A DNA stretch of 64,000 bases, taken from Maribacter sp. BPC-D8. GTDB taxonomy: Bacteria > Bacteroidota > Bacteroidia > Flavobacteriales > Flavobacteriaceae. Numbering within the stretch: position 1 is the stretch's first letter; each line of letters starts with the position of its first letter. The stretch covers positions 3,968,001 through 4,032,000 of the forward strand of contig NZ_CP128187.1 of NCBI RefSeq assembly GCF_035207705.1, read 5' to 3'. Both the position numbers and the translations under genes were made by a program. Positions 63,726 through 64,000 of this stretch are shown piece by piece. The notes below the pieces were generated by a model. The model ran no database searches and had not been told where the DNA came from. It worked only from the letters and a program-made list of their open reading frames with translations.

Positions 63726-64000
63726 TAATTTTCTTCTATATCAATTACGTTTATAGTGTTTTCAACAATGTCTTTAATGACATTATCTATTTCATCTGCA
63801 GAGGTAAATATATAATTTAGCACTTGTTCTTTCTCTTCAACGTTTAATTTTCCTTTATCGTCTGTCAATAAGTTAATTAAACCCATTAATCTTGCCACAG
63901 GTGCTCTTACAATATGCGATTGTGTCCATGCAATTTTTTTAAGCTGAGCATTTTGTTCTTCAATCGCGTTTAGGTGTAGCACTTTCGTGGTAACATCTTT
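63725..64000 (-). CDS. PAS-type sensor with HisKA region but no ATPase domain (5' end outside window)
   Basis: 91 residues visible, open to the window edge. The start in the window is not the gene start: the frame continues upstream through KDVTTKVLHLNAIEEQNAQL, a PAS-to-HisKA linker. The phosphoacceptor-like helix is AWTQSHIVRAPVARLMGLIN with His in QSHIVRAP. The protein ends about 55 residues later (NVIDIEEN) and lacks N-, G1-, F- and G2-boxes. So it can accept but not generate phosphate alone. It overlaps the receiver gene by one base. Confidence 0.85.
   Translation of the reverse strand, partial: KDVTTKVLHLNAIEEQNAQLKKIAWTQSHIVRAPVARLMGLINLLTDDKGKLNVEEKEQVLNYIFTSADEIDNVIKDIVENTINVIDIEEN

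Overview
The window is about 64 kb of low-GC DNA from a Bacteroidota chromosome, almost certainly a marine Flavobacteriaceae member (Maribacter/Zobellia-like would fit, but the genus cannot be proven here). The reasons are several SusC/FpvA-type TonB-dependent receptors with carboxypeptidase-regulatory-like N-termini, lipoproteins with Flavobacteriia-only domains (DUF4270, DUF5689 with lamin-tail), TAnnTTTG -7 promoter boxes without clear Shine-Dalgarno sites, a separate atpD-atpC pair, and a long eukaryote-like IleRS. The window opens in the last codons of a TonB-dependent receptor and closes inside a sensor-kinase gene.

Layout. 0.2-6.6 kb: a repeat-built lipoprotein, then ileS, a DksA/TraR-like gene, a secreted beta-helix-like protein, lspA and a convergent 5-formyl-THF cyclo-ligase. 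7-11 kb: uvrC overlapping a patatin/Omp85 (type Vd-like) protein, followed by a hairpin-rich intergenic stretch that may encode a small RNA. 11.5-16.1 kb: a tightly packed operon of a DUF3108 protein, tryptophan 2,3-dioxygenase, an M23 lipoprotein and pgi. 16.3-25.4 kb: two TonB-receptor loci; the second is paired with a DUF5689/lamin-tail lipoprotein and a divergent secreted EEP-fold nuclease or phosphatase. 25.4-28.6 kb: a four-PAS histidine kinase followed by two stand-alone receiver proteins. 28.7-41 kb: ankyrin protein, omega-amidase-like hydrolase, Ig-like lipoprotein, comF, glyS, a siderophore-type receptor, xth, tas and radA. 41-49.5 kb: an esterase-fold protein without its nucleophile, a flippase-like protein, panD-panC, and divergently a GT5 N-domain protein, a DUF4270 lipoprotein and glmS. 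49.7-56.2 kb: a TonB receptor with an SGNH-hydrolase lipoprotein, then atpD-atpC.

56.2-60.9 kb is the only clearly accessory stretch. An XRE/DUF2975/DUF2975 operon with a promoter-embedded inverted repeat is followed by a run of minus-strand, immunity-protein-like genes (one SUKH-like), a gene broken by an in-frame stop, short coding remnants, and at least four copies of a GC-rich interspersed repeat. It looks like a decaying collection of polymorphic-toxin immunity cassettes with no toxin left in view. 60.9-64 kb returns to core-like genes: GNAT, M61 PDZ protease, and a receiver protein overlapping a PAS/HisKA protein that stops before any ATPase domain.

Recurrent themes are outer-membrane nutrient acquisition, two-component modules that end in receiver-only proteins, and very compact gene packing, including three convergent pairs that share a TTAA so that both genes stop on it. 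I saw no tRNA, rRNA, CRISPR array, transposase or prophage.
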